Origin: Streptomyces sp. B3I8
GTDB lineage: Bacteria > Actinomycetota > Actinomycetes > Streptomycetales > Streptomycetaceae
Reading direction: 5' to 3'
DNA: 64,000 bases
NCBI RefSeq assembly: GCF_030816915.1
Contig: NZ_JAUSYN010000002.1
Location: 5,469,501-5,533,500 of the forward strand
The position numbers and the translations under genes are program-made. The notes beneath the pieces were generated by a model. The model searched no databases, was not told the DNA's origin, and saw only the letters and a program-made list of their open reading frames with translations. Below, piece after piece: positions 1 through 8,306 of this stretch; position 1 is the first letter of the stretch; each line of letters opens with the position of its first letter.

Positions 1-351
1 CACCATCTCGGCGGTCGGCACCGTCGCCAGGAACCGTTCCGCGGCCGCCAGTTCCACCACGGACGGCCGGACGAAGTTGCTGCCCCGCTCCAGTTCGCGC
101 CGCACCGCCTCCGTCACACGAGGGTGGGCGTGGCCGAGGCTGACCGAGCGCAGCCCGGAGCCGTACTCGACGTACCGGTTGCCGTCGACGTCCCACACAT
201 GGGCACCGCGCCCGTGGCTGATGACCGGGGCCAGGTCCTCGGGGTACTGGTCGTCGCCCTTGGCATAGGTGTGCGCGCCGCCGGGGACCAGCGCGTGCAG
301 TCGCGCGTTGGCCTGCCGGGAGCGGGGCAGTTCGAACTCTTCGGTGGTCAC
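1..351 (-). CDS. Class III aminotransferase, glutamate-1-semialdehyde aminomutase-like (3' part outside window)
   Basis: The N-terminal 117 codons lie in the window; the rest, including the PLP lysine, is beyond base 1. The start GTG at 351 lies just after the TGA of the RmlC-type gene, with GAGG in that overlap. The visible part carries the family's opening pattern: PGGAHTYAKG near residue 22, then a GxHVWDVDGNRY segment and LGHAHPRV. This matches GSA-aminomutase-like class III PLP enzymes. Next to sugar-nucleotide genes, the likely role is transamination of a keto-sugar or supply of an amino substituent for the polysaccharide, rather than tetrapyrrole synthesis. That role is inference; the family call is firm. 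Confidence 0.85.
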   Translation of the reverse strand, partial: MTTEEFELPRSRQANARLHALVPGGAHTYAKGDDQYPEDLAPVISHGRGAHVWDVDGNRYVEYGSGLRSVSLGHAHPRVTEAVRRELERGSNFVRPSVVELAAAERFLATVPTAEMV

Positions 352-358
352 GGGGGCC

Positions 359-910
359 TCACTTCTCCAGCTGCTTCAGTACCTCGGCCAGGCTCGGCGC
401 CTCCCGGTCCCGCGCGGACATCGACGTGACCGGCAGCGGCCAGGGGATGGCGAGTTCGGGGTCGTCGAAGCGGATCGTCACGTCCTCGGCCGGGTCGTGC
501 GGGCGGTCGATGCGGTACGACGTGTCGGCGGTGTCCGTCAGCGCCTGGAAGCCGTGCGCGCAGCCCGCCGGGATGTACACGGTCCGCTGCGTCTCGCCGG
601 ACAGGTCGAGGAACGCCCGGCCCAGGTACGTCGGCGAGTCCGGGCGCAGATCGACGACGACGTCGAAGACCCTCCCGTACGAGCAGCGCACCAGCTTGGC
701 CTCCCCGGCGCCCGCGCGCAGATGCATCCCGCGCACCACGCCCCCGGCCGAGCGGGACAGGCTGTCCTGGACGAAGGCGCCGGGGTCGAGGCCGGCCGAG
801 CGCATCACGTCGGCGTCGAAGGTGCGGCAGAAGAAGCCGCGTTCGTCGGCGCGGGGCGTCGGCTCGAACAGGAACGCCCCGGCGATCGCCGGGACTTCGG
901 TCGCCTTCAC
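359..910 (-). CDS. rfbC: dTDP-4-dehydrorhamnose 3,5-epimerase-like protein (RmlC/RfbC family)
   Basis: 183 aa, the usual family size. It is a cupin epimerase acting on a 4-keto-6-deoxy nucleotide sugar. Visible features are the RGMHLR segment with His63 (the catalytic base in RmlC), CAHGF with His119, and SYRIDRP with Tyr132, which aligns with the RmlC acid. The GTG start at 910 follows GGAGG by 5 bases and overlaps the upstream TGA by four bases (GTGA). Because the cluster also has a cytidylyltransferase and a C-methyltransferase, the substrate may be a CDP- or dTDP-linked branched deoxy sugar rather than the rhamnose intermediate. No rmlA, rmlB or rmlD is visible in the window. Confidence 0.88.
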   Translation of the reverse strand: MKATEVPAIAGAFLFEPTPRADERGFFCRTFDADVMRSAGLDPGAFVQDSLSRSAGGVVRGMHLRAGAGEAKLVRCSYGRVFDVVVDLRPDSPTYLGRAFLDLSGETQRTVYIPAGCAHGFQALTDTADTSYRIDRPHDPAEDVTIRFDDPELAIPWPLPVTSMSARDREAPSLAEVLKQLEK

Positions 911-2166
911 AAGGCCTCCTGCGGGGTTCCAGGCGTTCCAGGGGTTCCGGAGCTTTGAGGAGTCGCGTCGTTTCCGCGGGGCGTCGGGAACAGGGCAGCC
1001 GTCAACATGGCGAACTCGCGGGCCAGTTGGCGGGCCACCGTCTCGTTCCGCTCGGCCAGGGTCCGCCGCAGCTCCGGCGCCCGCTTCTGCAGCTCGCGGA
1101 ACTGTTCGAGCAGCCGGTCGGCGTCGACCTCGCGGGCCGGGTGGCAGTGGGCGCCGAGCCCCATCCGGTCCATGAGCGCGTCGCTCTTCGCCGCGTAGCC
1201 GAGGGCGAGCGTCGGCGTACCGGTCCGCAGCGCGCAGACCAGGTTGTGGTAGCGGGTCGCCACCACGGCCTCGGCCGCCGCCGTCTCCGCCATCAGTTCG
1301 GCGAGCGAGGCCGCGGGGGAGGCGGTGACCAGCGGCGAGTCCACCGCGTCGAGGATCGCGGCGACCACGGACGCGTCGCACGCGTCGCCGGTGAGCAGCC
1401 GTACCGGTCTGCCCTCCTCGGCCAGCACCCGGACGAAGCGGGTCGTGCCGTCGAGGTAGCGCCGGTGGATCTCCTCGGCCCGGTCGCGGTCGTCGTCGCT
1501 CCCGTGGAAGTCCATGACACCGACGCAGACCTGGCCCGGCGGTCCCGGGCGCGCCTTCGGCGTGGGCAGGGCGAAGGCCAGATCCGGGCAGACCTCGTCG
1601 CCCGTGGTGTCCACGCCCATCGCGCGCATCGCGTCGCGGGACTGCTCGTCCCGGTACGAGCGGTACGCGGCAAGGCGTGCCGACCGCCGCACCAGGGCCC
1701 GGGTCGCCCGGCTGCCGATGGGTGCGGCGCCCACCCCGGCCAGCGCGACCCGCGTGCCCAGCAGCCTCCCGCTCGCGCACAGCAGGAACAGCGCGTACGG
1801 GAACCCCCACGGCCGCAGCGGCAGCGTGGCCTCCAGGACGCCCATGCCCGGCACGATCACCACGTCGTGCCGGCGCACCCAGGCGGCGGTGCGGAACGCG
1901 TCGACGAGCTTGCCGAGTCCCTTCCCGGCGACCGCGCCCGCGCGGGACGCGGTCCGGTACTCCCCGCGGTACCAGTGCAGCCGCGTCGCCGGGATGCCGT
2001 ACCGGGCGGTGACGACCTCGGGCCCGCCGCAGAGCGCGTCCACCACCGCCTCCGGGTGCGCGGTGCGCAGGTACCCGAGCACGGCCTCCAGCGACCCGTC
2101 GTTGCCGAGGTTGCCGGAACCGAGCAGCCCGAACACCCCCACGCGGGCGGGGCGGGTGGTGCTCAC
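907..2166 (-). CDS. Polysaccharide pyruvyl transferase family protein
   Basis: 419 aa from GTG 2166. The N-terminal GLLGSGNLGNDGSLEAVL and the later VVATRYHNLVCALRTGTP with SDALM are hallmarks of the PF04230 family (CsaB, ExoV, WcaK). Members transfer pyruvate from phosphoenolpyruvate to form ketals on polysaccharide sugars; some have other acceptors. Its location between a GT2 gene and the RmlC-like gene, with GTGA overlaps at both ends, places it among the decorating enzymes of the exopolysaccharide. The C-terminal tail (about residues 395-419) is low-complexity with a GTPGTPGTP run and probably disordered. Donor specificity cannot be read from sequence. Confidence 0.88.
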   Translation of the reverse strand: MSTTRPARVGVFGLLGSGNLGNDGSLEAVLGYLRTAHPEAVVDALCGGPEVVTARYGIPATRLHWYRGEYRTASRAGAVAGKGLGKLVDAFRTAAWVRRHDVVIVPGMGVLEATLPLRPWGFPYALFLLCASGRLLGTRVALAGVGAAPIGSRATRALVRRSARLAAYRSYRDEQSRDAMRAMGVDTTGDEVCPDLAFALPTPKARPGPPGQVCVGVMDFHGSDDDRDRAEEIHRRYLDGTTRFVRVLAEEGRPVRLLTGDACDASVVAAILDAVDSPLVTASPAASLAELMAETAAAEAVVATRYHNLVCALRTGTPTLALGYAAKSDALMDRMGLGAHCHPAREVDADRLLEQFRELQKRAPELRRTLAERNETVARQLAREFAMLTAALFPTPRGNDATPQSSGTPGTPGTPQEAL

Positions 2167-3119
2167 GGGCGCCTCCCCGCCCGGCCCTCGCGCCCCGCGA
2201 CGAGCGCGTCCACCGACAGGGCGAGCGCGCCGGGGACGGCCGGGGCGCGGTCCTCGACCCGCTCCCCGGCGCCCGGCCGGGCCCGGCTCGTCAGCCATGC
2301 CGCGAGGTGGCGGTGGCAGGCGCGCCGGTCGGCCGGGGACAGCGGCGCCCGTCGCACCGCCGAGACGAAACCCCACACGTACTCGGCCAGCAGCCGGGGT
2401 GTCGGGTGCAGCGGGCCCGCCCGGCGCGGATCGAGGTTGACGCAGCGGGAGCGTTTGGAGGGGTTGGCCCGCTCGGCGCGCGTGGGGTGGTCGCGGCGGA
2501 AGTACAGCAGCTCCGGCACCTGGTGGAACGGCCCGTGCAGGGTGATCTCGGCGACGAACGTGCGGTCCGCGTGGTGGTAGCTGTCGTGCGGCTTCACCCG
2601 GCGCAGCACGTCGGCCCGCATCACCCCGTAGAAGTCGTCGCCGCCGGGCTCGAAGAGCAGACTGCGGAAGCGTTCCGGCGCGTGCGGGGAGTCGGTGGCG
2701 AGCGTGTAGGCGTAGGGCACCTTCACCTTGCCGTCGCCGTCTATCACCGCCTGCCCGGAGTGCGCCAGGATCACCTCGGGACGCTCGTCCAGCGCTTCCA
2801 CGCAGGCCCGCAGCAGGTCACGGGCGTACAGGTCGTCGTGCGAGGCCCACTTGAACAGCTCGCCCCGGCACCGGGTGAAGACGTGGTTGTGGTTCGGGGC
2901 GGCGCCGATGTTGCGGGGCAGCCGCAGGTAACGGATGCGGGAGTCCTTCGCGGCGTACCGGCGGCAGATGTCCTCGGTGCCGTCGGTCGAGGCGTTGTCC
3001 GAGATCACCAGCTCGAAGTCCTCGTACGTCTGGCCGAGCAGGGCGTCGAGCGACTCGGCCAGGTACTCCTCGCCGTTGTACACGGGCAGGCCGATGCTCA
3101 GCCTGGGTTGCGCGGTCAT
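2163..3119 (-). CDS. Family 2 glycosyltransferase
   Basis: 318 aa from ATG 3119, with GAGGAC just upstream. The GT-A fold pattern is clear: LSIGLPVYNGEEYL at the N-terminus, ISDNASTDGT near residue 41, the acidic ASHDDLYA segment in the DxD position, and RPEVILAHSG. It should transfer one sugar from a nucleotide donor to the growing lipid-linked repeat unit at the inner face of the membrane. No membrane segment is evident. The stop overlaps the start of the pyruvyl transferase by 4 bp. Donor and acceptor are unknown. Confidence 0.9.
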   Translation of the reverse strand: MTAQPRLSIGLPVYNGEEYLAESLDALLGQTYEDFELVISDNASTDGTEDICRRYAAKDSRIRYLRLPRNIGAAPNHNHVFTRCRGELFKWASHDDLYARDLLRACVEALDERPEVILAHSGQAVIDGDGKVKVPYAYTLATDSPHAPERFRSLLFEPGGDDFYGVMRADVLRRVKPHDSYHHADRTFVAEITLHGPFHQVPELLYFRRDHPTRAERANPSKRSRCVNLDPRRAGPLHPTPRLLAEYVWGFVSAVRRAPLSPADRRACHRHLAAWLTSRARPGAGERVEDRAPAVPGALALSVDALVAGREGRAGRRP

Positions 3120-3137
3120 GAGGTCCTCACTTCGCAC

Positions 3138-4529
3138 TCACTTCGGACTCGTCTCTTCGGGAGGGGAATCGTGGTGCCGCTCGCGCAGAGCGGACCGCAG
3201 TTGCAGCCACCACACGGCCGAGGAGAGCAGCGTCGCGGCGGCGACACCCCAGGCCGAGCCGACCGTGCCGCCCCAGGCCGCCCCGCCGAGGCCGCCGCCC
3301 ACGTAGGCGACGGAGGCGAACGACTGGCAGCGCAGACTGCGCCGGGCCGCGGCGAGCGCGCGCAGCCCGGCCGCCGCGCCGGTGCCCAGGCCGGAGCCCG
3401 CGACGCCCAGCGTGACCGGCAGGAGGAGCGCCGAGGCGGAGCTCCAGACGTCACCGAGGACGAGCTCGCCGGCCCGGTCGGGCAGCAGGAGCAGTGCCCC
3501 GCCCCACAGCAGGGCGGCCACGGCCTGCCCGCCGCCGAGGAGGAGACAGAACCGGCCGAGCCGGTGCGGGGCCCGCCGCAGCACCCGCGCCGCCTCGGCG
3601 ACGGTGACCAGCGACAGTCCCATCAGGAGGGCCATGAACGGGCCCATGAGCAGTTCGGCGCCCCGGACCACGCCCACCGCGCCGACCCCGACGATCACCC
3701 CGAGCCCATACGCCCGCAGCTGGCTCGCGCCGCTGACGCCGACGTTCTCGGCCAGGTACCGGTAGCCGAGGTCGTGGTGCGCGCGCAGCCAGCCGCGAAT
3801 CCCGGCGAGCCGGGGCCGCAGCCCGGACTGGAGGCAGCCGTACCCCGCGGCCACCGCGGCGGACCCGCCCCAGGCGAGCACGAAGCCGCCCACGCTGCCC
3901 GCCCGGGCCGCCACCACCAGGGCCGGGGCCAGTGCCACGCCCCACACGACGTCGTTGACGAACGCCTTGCGGCCGGTGCCGGCGGCGAAGAACGCGTACC
4001 GCCAGGCGTCCTGCAGCAGCAGCCCCGGCAGGACGACGCCGAGGCAGGCGAACGCGGGCCCCACCCGGCCGCCGAGCGCGAGCCCGGCCACCAGGCACAC
4101 CACGCCGATGGCCGTGCCGACGCCGAGCGCGGTCCCCGAGGCCCGGGCCGCCGCCCCGCGCCAGGACGCCTCCGGGACACCGCTGAAGCGCACCACGAGC
4201 GGGTCGGTGGCCAGCCCCCGGGAGACGCCGAGCACCACGCCGTAGGTCACCCAGGCCAGGCTGAACACACCGAACGCCGTCGGCCCCAGCGAGCGCGCGA
4301 CGTAGACGCCCACGGCGAAGTTGCTGAGGCTGGAGGCGGCCTGGTCGGCCAGCCCCCAGGACAGCCGGCCGAGGACGGCCCGGCCGGGGGACCGTCCGGC
4401 GGTCGGCGTGGAGGACCGCTCGGGGGGCCGTCCGGCGGTCTGCTCGGGGGAGCGCCCTGGGGATGGCACGGAGGCGGGCCCGGCCCGCCCCGCCGCCGGT
4501 GTCGTCGTCCGCTCCCCCTCCGTGGGCAT
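3138..4529 (-). CDS. Polysaccharide flippase-like integral membrane protein (Wzx/MATE-like)
   Basis: About 463 aa, with a 45-residue Pro/Gly/Arg-rich cytoplasmic N-terminus followed by roughly 12 hydrophobic segments. The first helix region, LADQAASSLSNFAVGVYVARSLGPTAFGVFSL, is typical of Wzx-type flippases. It probably translocates the lipid-linked repeat unit across the membrane. ATG 4529 is chosen because AAGG lies 10 bases upstream; GTG 4538, overlapping the previous TGA, is the alternative. The N-terminal extension is encoded by repeated GC-rich words (CGGTCCGGCGG-like), so its length may vary between strains. This is the only flippase candidate in the window. Confidence 0.85.
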   Translation of the reverse strand: MPTEGERTTTPAAGRAGPASVPSPGRSPEQTAGRPPERSSTPTAGRSPGRAVLGRLSWGLADQAASSLSNFAVGVYVARSLGPTAFGVFSLAWVTYGVVLGVSRGLATDPLVVRFSGVPEASWRGAAARASGTALGVGTAIGVVCLVAGLALGGRVGPAFACLGVVLPGLLLQDAWRYAFFAAGTGRKAFVNDVVWGVALAPALVVAARAGSVGGFVLAWGGSAAVAAGYGCLQSGLRPRLAGIRGWLRAHHDLGYRYLAENVGVSGASQLRAYGLGVIVGVGAVGVVRGAELLMGPFMALLMGLSLVTVAEAARVLRRAPHRLGRFCLLLGGGQAVAALLWGGALLLLPDRAGELVLGDVWSSASALLLPVTLGVAGSGLGTGAAAGLRALAAARRSLRCQSFASVAYVGGGLGGAAWGGTVGSAWGVAAATLLSSAVWWLQLRSALRERHHDSPPEETSPK

Positions 4530-4534
4530 CGGTG

Positions 4535-5842
4535 TCACGCCTTGAGCAGTTTGGCGCCGTGCAGGGCATCGGCCGCGTCGGCGACGGTGTCGAACGGCAG
4601 CCCGGCCCGCTCGGCGACGTCCAGCAGACTGTGCGTCCCGTCGGCCAGGCTGAGCACCCACAGCATCGCCATCTGCGCCTGCTCGGCGTCGCTGCGCCCG
4701 CCCAGCGAGCCGTACAACCCCCGTCGTCCGAGCTGCGGTTCGCCGTACGGGCTGAGGTTGACGTAGTGCCGGTCGCGGTCCAGGACGGCGAACGCCTCGC
4801 GGCAGACGGCGAGCGTGTCCGCCATCGCCGCCGGGGAGACGAAGTCCAGGTCGTCCGCCGACGTGTGGTACTCGGGATAGCCCGCGTACGGGGTCCGGGT
4901 GAGCGAGCCCACGCCGAGGTCGAAGCCCGGGGAGCAGTACTGCCGCTCGTCGTAGCCGTACGGCGTGAACTCGGTGACCCGGTGCGGGCGTCCGGACGCG
5001 GACAGCACGTGCCGCAGCACCCGGTCGATCCCCGCGTCGCCGCGCCTGCTCCGCTTGTACGTCAGCTGCCCCGGGTCGCCCGCGCAGGCGAGCACCAGAC
5101 CGTGCTTCACCCGGTCGATCCGCTCCCGGTTGCGGGCCAGCCATGTGATCGCCCCGACGGTGCCGGGCGCGAAGATGAACCGGTAGGTGAAGTAGGGCCT
5201 GCGCCGCGCCAGTTCGCGGGCCAGGAACACCGCCACCGCGATCCCGGCCAGGTTGTCGTTGGCCAGTGACGGATGGCAGACGTGGCAGGAGACGATCACC
5301 TCGTCGGGCACCTGCCCGGGGACCACGTGCTCGGCGTAGGTGAGGTGGCCGTCGGCGAGGGTGGAGTCGATCCGTACCTCGTACTCGCCCTCCTCCAGCG
5401 CGTCCAGGGTGTCCTGCGCCAGGCAGAAACCCCACGTCGGCGTGTAGTAACTCGTGCGGTACGGCACCCAGGAGGGGTGCTCCGGCAGGGTGTGCAGATG
5501 GCCGCGCAGCTCCGACAGCGGCATCCGCGCCGCCACCGGCACGCTGTAACCGAGCACGTGCAGGCTGGACTCCCGGAAGTCGACGACCCGCCGCCCGGTG
5601 GCGTCGGCGATGTACGCGTCCCGGATGTTCCACTCCCGCGGGACCGTCCAGTCCAGCACCTGCGTGCCGGTCGGCACCTCGTGCACGTCGAGCGGCACGT
5701 ACTCGTCGACGATGCGCAGCGTCTCGCGCACCCCGTCGCCGGTGATGCTCCGGCACAGCGGATACAGCCGCTCCACCAGGGCGAACATCTCCTGCCCGTA
5801 CGCCTCCTGCCCGGCCGCATCCTCCCGGCTCCCCGCGCTCAT
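4535..5842 (-). CDS. DUF4910 domain protein (aminopeptidase-like fold with C-terminal winged helix)
   Basis: 435 aa from ATG 5842, overlapping the upstream gene by ATGA. The sequence resembles the DUF4910/DUF2172 family, which has a metallopeptidase-like fold: LYPLCRSITGDGVRETL near the start, SCHVCHPSLANDNLAG near the middle, and SPGFDLGVGSLTR and GYPEYHTSADDLDFV toward the end. The His, Asp and Glu residues in these motifs are those expected to bind zinc in M28-like enzymes. The last 70 residues look like a small helix-turn-helix-like lid. Such genes often sit in surface-polysaccharide clusters; the reaction is not established. Deacylation or amide hydrolysis on a sugar is a guess. Confidence 0.8.
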   Translation of the reverse strand: MSAGSREDAAGQEAYGQEMFALVERLYPLCRSITGDGVRETLRIVDEYVPLDVHEVPTGTQVLDWTVPREWNIRDAYIADATGRRVVDFRESSLHVLGYSVPVAARMPLSELRGHLHTLPEHPSWVPYRTSYYTPTWGFCLAQDTLDALEEGEYEVRIDSTLADGHLTYAEHVVPGQVPDEVIVSCHVCHPSLANDNLAGIAVAVFLARELARRRPYFTYRFIFAPGTVGAITWLARNRERIDRVKHGLVLACAGDPGQLTYKRSRRGDAGIDRVLRHVLSASGRPHRVTEFTPYGYDERQYCSPGFDLGVGSLTRTPYAGYPEYHTSADDLDFVSPAAMADTLAVCREAFAVLDRDRHYVNLSPYGEPQLGRRGLYGSLGGRSDAEQAQMAMLWVLSLADGTHSLLDVAERAGLPFDTVADAADALHGAKLLKA

Positions 5843-6864
5843 CGGCGCCACCGCAGCGTGTCGTCGACCGTGCCCGCCCCGGACGCCGCGCGCAGCACGG
5901 CGAGGCGGGTGAAGCGGCGCTCGAAGCTCTCCCGGGTCAGCCCGAACTGCCGGTAGGAGTCGGCGAGTTCGATCGCCCCCTGCTTCACCGTCCACTCGCA
6001 GTCGAAGCCCGGGATCGCCTTCCGGAACCGCGAGAAGTCCACCCGGTACGAGCGCGGGTCGGCGCCGGTCTCGCCGGTGATCACCACCTCGGAGCCGGGC
6101 ACCGCCTCGGCGACCTCCTCGGCGATCTCGGCGACCGTGACGTTGTTGACCTCGGTGCCGATGTTGAACGCCCGGTCGTGCACCGCCTCGCGCGGCGCGG
6201 TCAGCGCGGCCGTGAAGGCGCGGGCGATGTCGACGGCGTGCACCAGGGGGCGCCAGGGGGTGCCGTCGGACATGACGAGCACCTCGCCGGACAGCAGGGC
6301 GTGCCCCACCAGGTTGTTCAGGACGATGTCCGCGCGCAGCCGGGGCGAGAAGCCGAACGCGGTGGCGTTGCGCATGTACACCGGGGTGAAGTCGTCGTCG
6401 GCCAGCGCGTGCAGGTCGTCCTCGACCCGTACCTTGGACTCCGCGTACGGCGTCACGGGACGCAACGGGGCCTCCTCGCCGACCAGTTCGCCCCCGCCGG
6501 CGGCGCCGTAGACCGAGCAGGTCGAGGCGTACAGGAAGCGCCGCACCCCCGCTTCGCGGGCCAGCCGGGCGAGGCGCACGGAGGCGCGGTGGTTGATGTC
6601 GTAGGTGAGCTCGGGCGCCAGCGAGCCCAGCGGGTCGTTGGAGAGCGCGGCCAGGTGGATCACGGCCTCCACGCCGGCCACGTGCTCGGCGGTGAGGTCC
6701 CGCAGGTCCACGCGGGTTCCCGGCGGATCGGCGGGCGCCGGGCCCAGCACGCAGTCGGCGAACAGCCCGGAGTCCAGGCCGACGACCTCGTGTCCGGCGG
6801 CGGTCAGCACCGGGGCCATCACGGTGCCCAGGTAGCCCTGGTGTCCGGTCAGCAGTACGCGCAA
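5839..6864 (-). CDS. NAD-dependent sugar epimerase/dehydratase (extended SDR)
   Basis: 341 aa. The start is TTG 6864, the only suitable in-frame start near the N-terminal MRVLLTGHQGYLG dinucleotide-binding motif. The active-site pattern is complete: a Thr/Ser-rich STCSVYG stretch near residue 125 and the PYAESK form of YxxxK. The later MRNATAFGFSPRLRADIVLNNL is typical of nucleotide-sugar epimerases and dehydratases. It lies between the deacetylase and DUF4910 genes and close to the cytidylyltransferase and C-methyltransferase, so it probably works on the same branched deoxy sugar. Whether it is a 4,6-dehydratase, 4-reductase or epimerase cannot be decided from sequence alone. Confidence 0.87.
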   Translation of the reverse strand: MRVLLTGHQGYLGTVMAPVLTAAGHEVVGLDSGLFADCVLGPAPADPPGTRVDLRDLTAEHVAGVEAVIHLAALSNDPLGSLAPELTYDINHRASVRLARLAREAGVRRFLYASTCSVYGAAGGGELVGEEAPLRPVTPYAESKVRVEDDLHALADDDFTPVYMRNATAFGFSPRLRADIVLNNLVGHALLSGEVLVMSDGTPWRPLVHAVDIARAFTAALTAPREAVHDRAFNIGTEVNNVTVAEIAEEVAEAVPGSEVVITGETGADPRSYRVDFSRFRKAIPGFDCEWTVKQGAIELADSYRQFGLTRESFERRFTRLAVLRAASGAGTVDDTLRWRR

Positions 6865-6867
6865 GGT

Positions 6868-7515
6868 TCAATCCCCCAGGGTGAGAGCGAGTTTGGTGAC
6901 GTGGAACGCCTCGGCGTACCGGGCGTGGCATTCGATCCCGCGGATCCGGGCCAGGCCGAGGAAGGCCTCCCGGTCGTACCAGGGCCGGCGGTGCTGCGAG
7001 GGGTAGTGCTCCCGCAGCAGCCGTACCTTGTCCTCGGCGGTCTCCGGCGACAGCGGCTGGTACGCCGTCGGGCGGCCGAGGTCGCCGTCCCACTTGACGA
7101 TCTCGTAGCCGAGCACGAGGTGGTCGCGGAACGCGGTGGGCACCAGCTTCGCCAGGCAGCGGTGGTCCTGGTGCGCGTCCTCGGTGCGCGGGGCGAGCAC
7201 GAGGTCCGGTTCGGTCCGCCCGCGCAGTTCCTCCACGGCCGTCTTCGCCTCCTCCCAGCGCGCGGGTATCCGGCCGTCCGGCAGCTTGAGCACGGTGAGG
7301 CGCAGGTCGGCGCCCGGGCAGAACGCCGCGAGCGCCGCCCGCTCCTCCTGCTCGCGCTCGCCGCCGCCCCCGGAGAGCACGAGCGCGTCGACCCGGAGTC
7401 CGGGGTGCGCCCGGCAGGCCGTCAGCAGGGTGCCGCCGGCGCCGATGGCGAGGTCGTCGCAGTGCGCGCCCACCGCGACGAGCCGGTCCAGGGACCCGGC
7501 CCCCAGTCGGATCAC
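6868..7515 (-). CDS. PIG-L/LmbE family deacetylase
   Basis: 215 aa from GTG 7515 (GTGA overlap with the gene above). The zinc-binding N-terminal motif reads GAHCDDLAIGAGGTLL, a variant of the usual PHPDD with Cys in place of Pro, and the second metal motif EDAHQDHR is intact. Members remove N-acetyl groups from GlcNAc-type sugars or related conjugates. In this position it could free an amino group on a sugar of the repeat unit. Length and motif spacing are normal for the family. Confidence 0.88.
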   Translation of the reverse strand: MIRLGAGSLDRLVAVGAHCDDLAIGAGGTLLTACRAHPGLRVDALVLSGGGGEREQEERAALAAFCPGADLRLTVLKLPDGRIPARWEEAKTAVEELRGRTEPDLVLAPRTEDAHQDHRCLAKLVPTAFRDHLVLGYEIVKWDGDLGRPTAYQPLSPETAEDKVRLLREHYPSQHRRPWYDREAFLGLARIRGIECHARYAEAFHVTKLALTLGD

Positions 7516-8306
7516 GCGCCCACCCCCGCGCCGTCCCGCTCCCACACGGCCCACGGGCGGTCGCCCCGGGCATAGGCGGCGTCGAGCGCGGCCCGCTCCT
7601 TGACGGTGTCGGTCGGCCGCCAGAACCCCCGGTGCCGGTGCGCCACCAGCCGCCCCCGTTTCGCGAGTCGGGCGCACCCGTCGGCCACCAGGTCGCCGTT
7701 CTCCGGGATGTGGTCGAAGATCTCCTGGCGGAGCACGAAGTAGCCGCCGTTCTCCCACAGCGGCAGCTCGCTCACCGGGGTGATGCCGCCCACCAGGCCC
7801 CCCTCGCCCAGCTCCACGCAGTGGAACGAGGACTGCGGCGGCACCACCATCATCGAGGCCCCGGCGTCGCGCCGCGCGAACCGGTCGATCATCTCGGGCA
7901 GCGGGGCGTCGGTGAGCACGTCGGCGTAGTTGGCGAGGAACATCTCCTCGCCGTCCAGATGGTGGCGCACCCGGCGCAGCCGCTCGCCGATCGGCGACTC
8001 GATGCCGGTGCCCGCGAAGGTGATCGTCCAGTCGGAGATGTCGGTGGACAGCAGCTCGGTGCGGCCGCCGCGCAGTACGAAGTCGTTGGACGTCGTCTCC
8101 TCGTAGTTGAGGAAGAACTCCTTGATGTGGTGGGCGCCGTAGCCCAGGCACAGGACGAACTCGGTGTGCCCGAAGTGCGCGTAGTAGCGCATGACGTGCC
8201 AGATCAGCGGGCGCGGGCCGACCATCGCCATCGGCTTGGGCACGTCGTCCGCGGCGCCGCTGCGCATCCGCATCCCGTAACCGCCGCAGAACAGGACGAC
8301 CTTCAC
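7512..8306 (-). CDS. rfbF: Glucose-1-phosphate cytidylyltransferase-like nucleotidyltransferase
   Basis: 264 aa. The nucleotide-binding N-terminus VLFCGGYGMRMR...PKPM is a variant of the GGxGTR motif, followed by PLIWHVMRYYAHFGHTEFVLCLGY, which is characteristic of RfbF-type enzymes that make CDP-glucose from CTP and glucose 1-phosphate. The mid-region MFLANYADVLTD carries the metal-binding Asp, and the C-terminal GFWRPTDTVKE is typical of the family. The start GTG 8306 overlaps the methyltransferase stop. It implies a CDP-sugar branch feeding this polysaccharide. A CDP-glucose 4,6-dehydratase is not obvious in the window unless the SDR at 5839-6864 fills that role. Confidence 0.87.
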   Translation of the reverse strand: MKVVLFCGGYGMRMRSGAADDVPKPMAMVGPRPLIWHVMRYYAHFGHTEFVLCLGYGAHHIKEFFLNYEETTSNDFVLRGGRTELLSTDISDWTITFAGTGIESPIGERLRRVRHHLDGEEMFLANYADVLTDAPLPEMIDRFARRDAGASMMVVPPQSSFHCVELGEGGLVGGITPVSELPLWENGGYFVLRQEIFDHIPENGDLVADGCARLAKRGRLVAHRHRGFWRPTDTVKERAALDAAYARGDRPWAVWERDGAGVGA